This document shows positions 61,928 through 64,000 of a stretch of 64,000 bases of DNA, piece after piece. This DNA comes from Castanea sativa (lineage: Eukaryota; Streptophyta; Magnoliopsida; Fagales; Fagaceae): positions 10,141,001 through 10,205,000 of the forward strand of contig NC_134013.1 in the NCBI RefSeq assembly GCF_040712315.1, read 5' to 3'. A program made the position numbers and the translations under genes. The notes beneath the pieces are model-generated. The model saw nothing but the letters and a program-made list of their open reading frames with translations. It did not search any database and was not told the DNA's origin. Within the stretch, counting starts at the first letter, position 1, and each line of letters begins with the position of its first letter.

Positions 61928-62679
61928 TGTAAGTGCACAATTGCACCTGGACCCAAAGATTATTATGGGCTCAGGCCCAATGAGCCTTAAACAATGAAAT
62001 TTGTAGAGTGTGGGCTTGAAATCTAGATTAAAGATACTGAGAACCTGATAACGGGCTATGGGGAGCAAACACTCGTAAACAATGAATGATAATTGCAGGT
62101 GGACCTCCTCGGACGTGAGCCGAGGATTACTTCTGTATTATTTCTCTTTCTTTCTTAAATATTACAATTCTTAATTTCTTTCTTAGTTACAGACTCCCCC
62201 TTTTTCTTTGGCCTTCACCCCTCTTAAATACTTCATTTTCTGATGCTTTCTCCACGTGTTGCTCAAACCCCCCCTAGATATTTCTTTTCTTAGTGCCTTT
62301 GAATAGTGACCAGAAGTTTCAGTTCAACTGTTCAGGGGTCACTTCCCCATTAATGCGGCCAGGGAGGTAGGTGCAGAGTCTTTAATGTAGAGGTGGCAGC
62401 CTTTGCTCTTGGTATTTTTCTAGCACCGGTGTATCTAGAAGGTTCAGGGTTTTTCCCTTTTAACCAACAGTCTTTCCAGAATTCTTCTTTGACCTTCGTA
62501 GTGAATCTTCGACTTCTCTTGGATCTGTCCGAGGAGAAGCTTATCCTCGGCTGTATCCTTGGACCCTCGGCGTATGGGCCAATTCGCAATACTAACAAAT
62601 CCTTAGCTCAAGAGCAGTTCGGCTCTCCTTGCTAGAGCCCAAAGGCCCAAATGCTTTCTTGGGTCCTTTACTCCCCACA
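61928..62679 (-). repeat. 5' LTR of the gypsy element
   Basis: 752 bp, the right-hand LTR, same ends as the copy at 51,545. Differences include several C/T pairs plus a cluster at about 62,484-62,488. Confidence 0.97.
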
Positions 62680-62684
62680 GGTAT

Positions 62685-62949
62685 AATTTATGATGGTAAA
62701 ATGTGATTTTCTCTATCTTTTTATTGGATATGAATTTTGACAAATGCATAATTTCTTTACATTTTCTTCTTATATCTTTATATTTGCAAAATTCCGAAAA
62801 AATAAAAGACCAATAACTATGTCATCAATCAAATATTTAAATTTTAAGTTTTTATATTTTGAATTTATGCATAAAGAAATAAGTTTATAAATTGAATATT
62901 AAATAACATCTAATAAATACAAAACATGTAACAATGTTAATTTTTGTAG
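62685..62949. other. Intergenic flank, AT-rich
   Basis: Continues the sequence interrupted by the retrotransposon. Part of it (ctatgtcatcaatcaaatattta) resembles 47,755-47,780 upstream of the intact thioredoxin gene. Confidence 0.4.
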
Positions 62950-63006
62950 CTGCATACAAGCACACATTTTAGACATCTACTACCAGAGCCATAGCTCTAC
63001 TCTTAT

Positions 63007-63325
63007 CCACTAATTTGCCTTCTTTCAAGAACAAGAAGGTTGATATCGCCTCCACAACCCATTCATCAGCTACAATCTGCAGAAAAGTTAAAATCGTATA
63101 TTGGTTTGAATTGAACTACGCAGGAATTTCAATTTCATACCAATTAATGTAAAATCAGATTAGGTTATTAATTAGAAACATGTTAGGAATAGATCTGTTT
63201 ACCTTCAATTGATCTACATCAACCTTCAGGAATATGACATTAGGAGTATTCTTAGCCATCTCTACCAGAATTGGGGCAATGAAATGGCATGGTCCACACC
63301 ATGAAGCTGTGAAATCCACCACCAC
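63007..63325 (-). pseudogene. Decayed thioredoxin h copy (partial)
   Basis: Exon 2 equivalent is 63325-63203 (41 codons, WCGPC kept, borders kept). Exon 3 equivalent starts at 63076 but stops near 63007: a deletion has removed the last third of the exon, the stop codon and part of the 3' flank. The cis-proline motif of the intact gene (AMPTF) reads AISTF here, a loss that normally harms thioredoxins. Similarity to the intact locus continues through intron 1 to the window end, so exon 1, if present, lies beyond 64,000. Confidence 0.88.
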
Positions 63326-64000
63326 CTATCATGCAGCTTTCTTAGTAAATGACATAAATATTTTTTCAAGAGATTCTATGAATCATGACAGAAACAAAGC
63401 TAAAAACAGGAAAATGGAAACTCAATTCTCACGCAACTAATAACCTAGGATCTACGGACTTGTATGGGTTTGATACTACGATACAAGCAACTTTTGAAAA
63501 ATTATAACATGATACAAAGATAGGAGATTGTTATGACATAGATATGACACATATATGGCACTCCAAATGAAGTATCCGTGTTTTCTAGCTAATAACATTA
63601 AAAACAAAACTTAGACATAATTCCCTTACCAACAATACCCTATTCTCTCTCAAAAAAAAAAAAAAAAAACCCTATTGGCCAATATAACATAAATAATATT
63701 ATATCTCTTAACAACAATTAAATTCAATCATATGTCTTAATGGTCAATTCAATTACGTGGTTAAATTTAATTTAAACATATGATATAACAGCTATGTCAA
63801 AAAAAAAAAAAAACATATGATATAACAGCTAAAGAATTGTAACTAGCTAAGTTATGCCATAAGGTTAATCTCTACAAGGACAAAGTTCTTTTTTTTTCTC
63901 CCAATGATATAATGTTTCTCAAAGACTAGACAAACACTTTATATGTATGTTAAAGCATCTAACTTAAAGGAAAATTCTTAGATACTCTTGAAGTACGGAG
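63326..64000 (-). other. Intron 1 of the decayed thioredoxin copy
   Basis: Parallel to 46,028-46,480 (shared words ttaacaacaattaaattca, aactagctaag, aatgatataatgtttctc), with an extra stretch at about 63,440-63,600 and two added A-runs. It has no coding sequence of its own. Confidence 0.75.

Larger units (their letters stand above)
51545..62679 (-). mobile_element. Tat-lineage Ty3/gypsy LTR retrotransposon (11.1 kb)
   Basis: Full-length element in minus orientation. Two 752-bp LTRs (TG...CA) are flanked by GGTAT at 51540-51544 and 62680-62684. In its own direction: 5' LTR 62679-61928, primer-binding site, gag, protease, reverse transcriptase, degenerate RNase H, a second archaeal-type RNase H, integrase, a tandem array, an antisense gene, a polypurine tract, 3' LTR 52296-51545. 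The dual RNase H and the antisense gene near the 3' end point to the Tat group (Retand/Grande-like). About 25 mismatches were counted by eye between the LTRs (about 3%), so it is fairly young. The coding frame has one frameshift and three stop codons, so it is not autonomous. Confidence 0.96.

Overview
This is nuclear DNA of a eudicot plant. It is AT-rich, its genes are split by GT-AG introns, and it is packed with plant transposons (a Tat-lineage gypsy element, a TRIM, Helitrons, tRNA-derived SINEs, Mutator- and hAT-like MITEs). The two-domain jacalin lectin and the repeat style suggest a woody plant, possibly Fagaceae (oak/chestnut). That is an impression, not a proof.

Layout. 1-2,070: AT-rich, with a 488-bp tandem duplication, a Helitron end and a SINE. 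3,150-8,528 (minus): an intact seven-exon lectin gene of about 558 residues, made of two jacalin domains behind an unusual N-terminal repeat module. 8,960-15,120: MITEs, SINEs and a complete 442-bp TRIM. 15,860-24,850: a degenerate second copy of the 2,500-14,000 block. Its lectin gene is broken by a Helitron inside an exon, by an internal inversion, and by LTR/MITE insertions. 24,930-36,600: gene-poor, with an LTR-like block, several MITEs and a Pack-MULE-like element (32,633-34,312) carrying a GeBP/STOREKEEPER gene fragment. 36,860-42,682 (plus): a 19-exon GH35 beta-galactosidase with a C-terminal galactose-binding lectin domain. 45,620-47,267 (minus): a three-exon h-type thioredoxin. 48,463-51,211: nested Helitrons. 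51,545-62,679: an 11.1-kb Tat-lineage LTR retrotransposon in minus orientation, with 752-bp LTRs, a GGTAT target duplication, decayed gag-pro-pol, a 151-bp tandem array and a spliced antisense gene. 62,950-64,000: a decayed second thioredoxin copy, cut by the window edge.

The host genes that look functional are the lectin (carbohydrate binding, probably cytosolic/nuclear or storage/defence), the beta-galactosidase (secreted, cell-wall galactan/AGP trimming) and the thioredoxin h (cytosolic disulfide reduction). They are neighbours, not a pathway; plants have no operons. The main theme is local duplication followed by transposon-driven decay of the extra copies. The most unusual items are the lectin's repeat module, the spliced antisense gene inside the retrotransposon, the gene-fragment-carrying MULE, and the Helitron that landed exactly in a lectin exon. 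I saw no convincing wholly new system. All coordinates were read by eye; exon joins were checked by phase arithmetic, not by transcripts.
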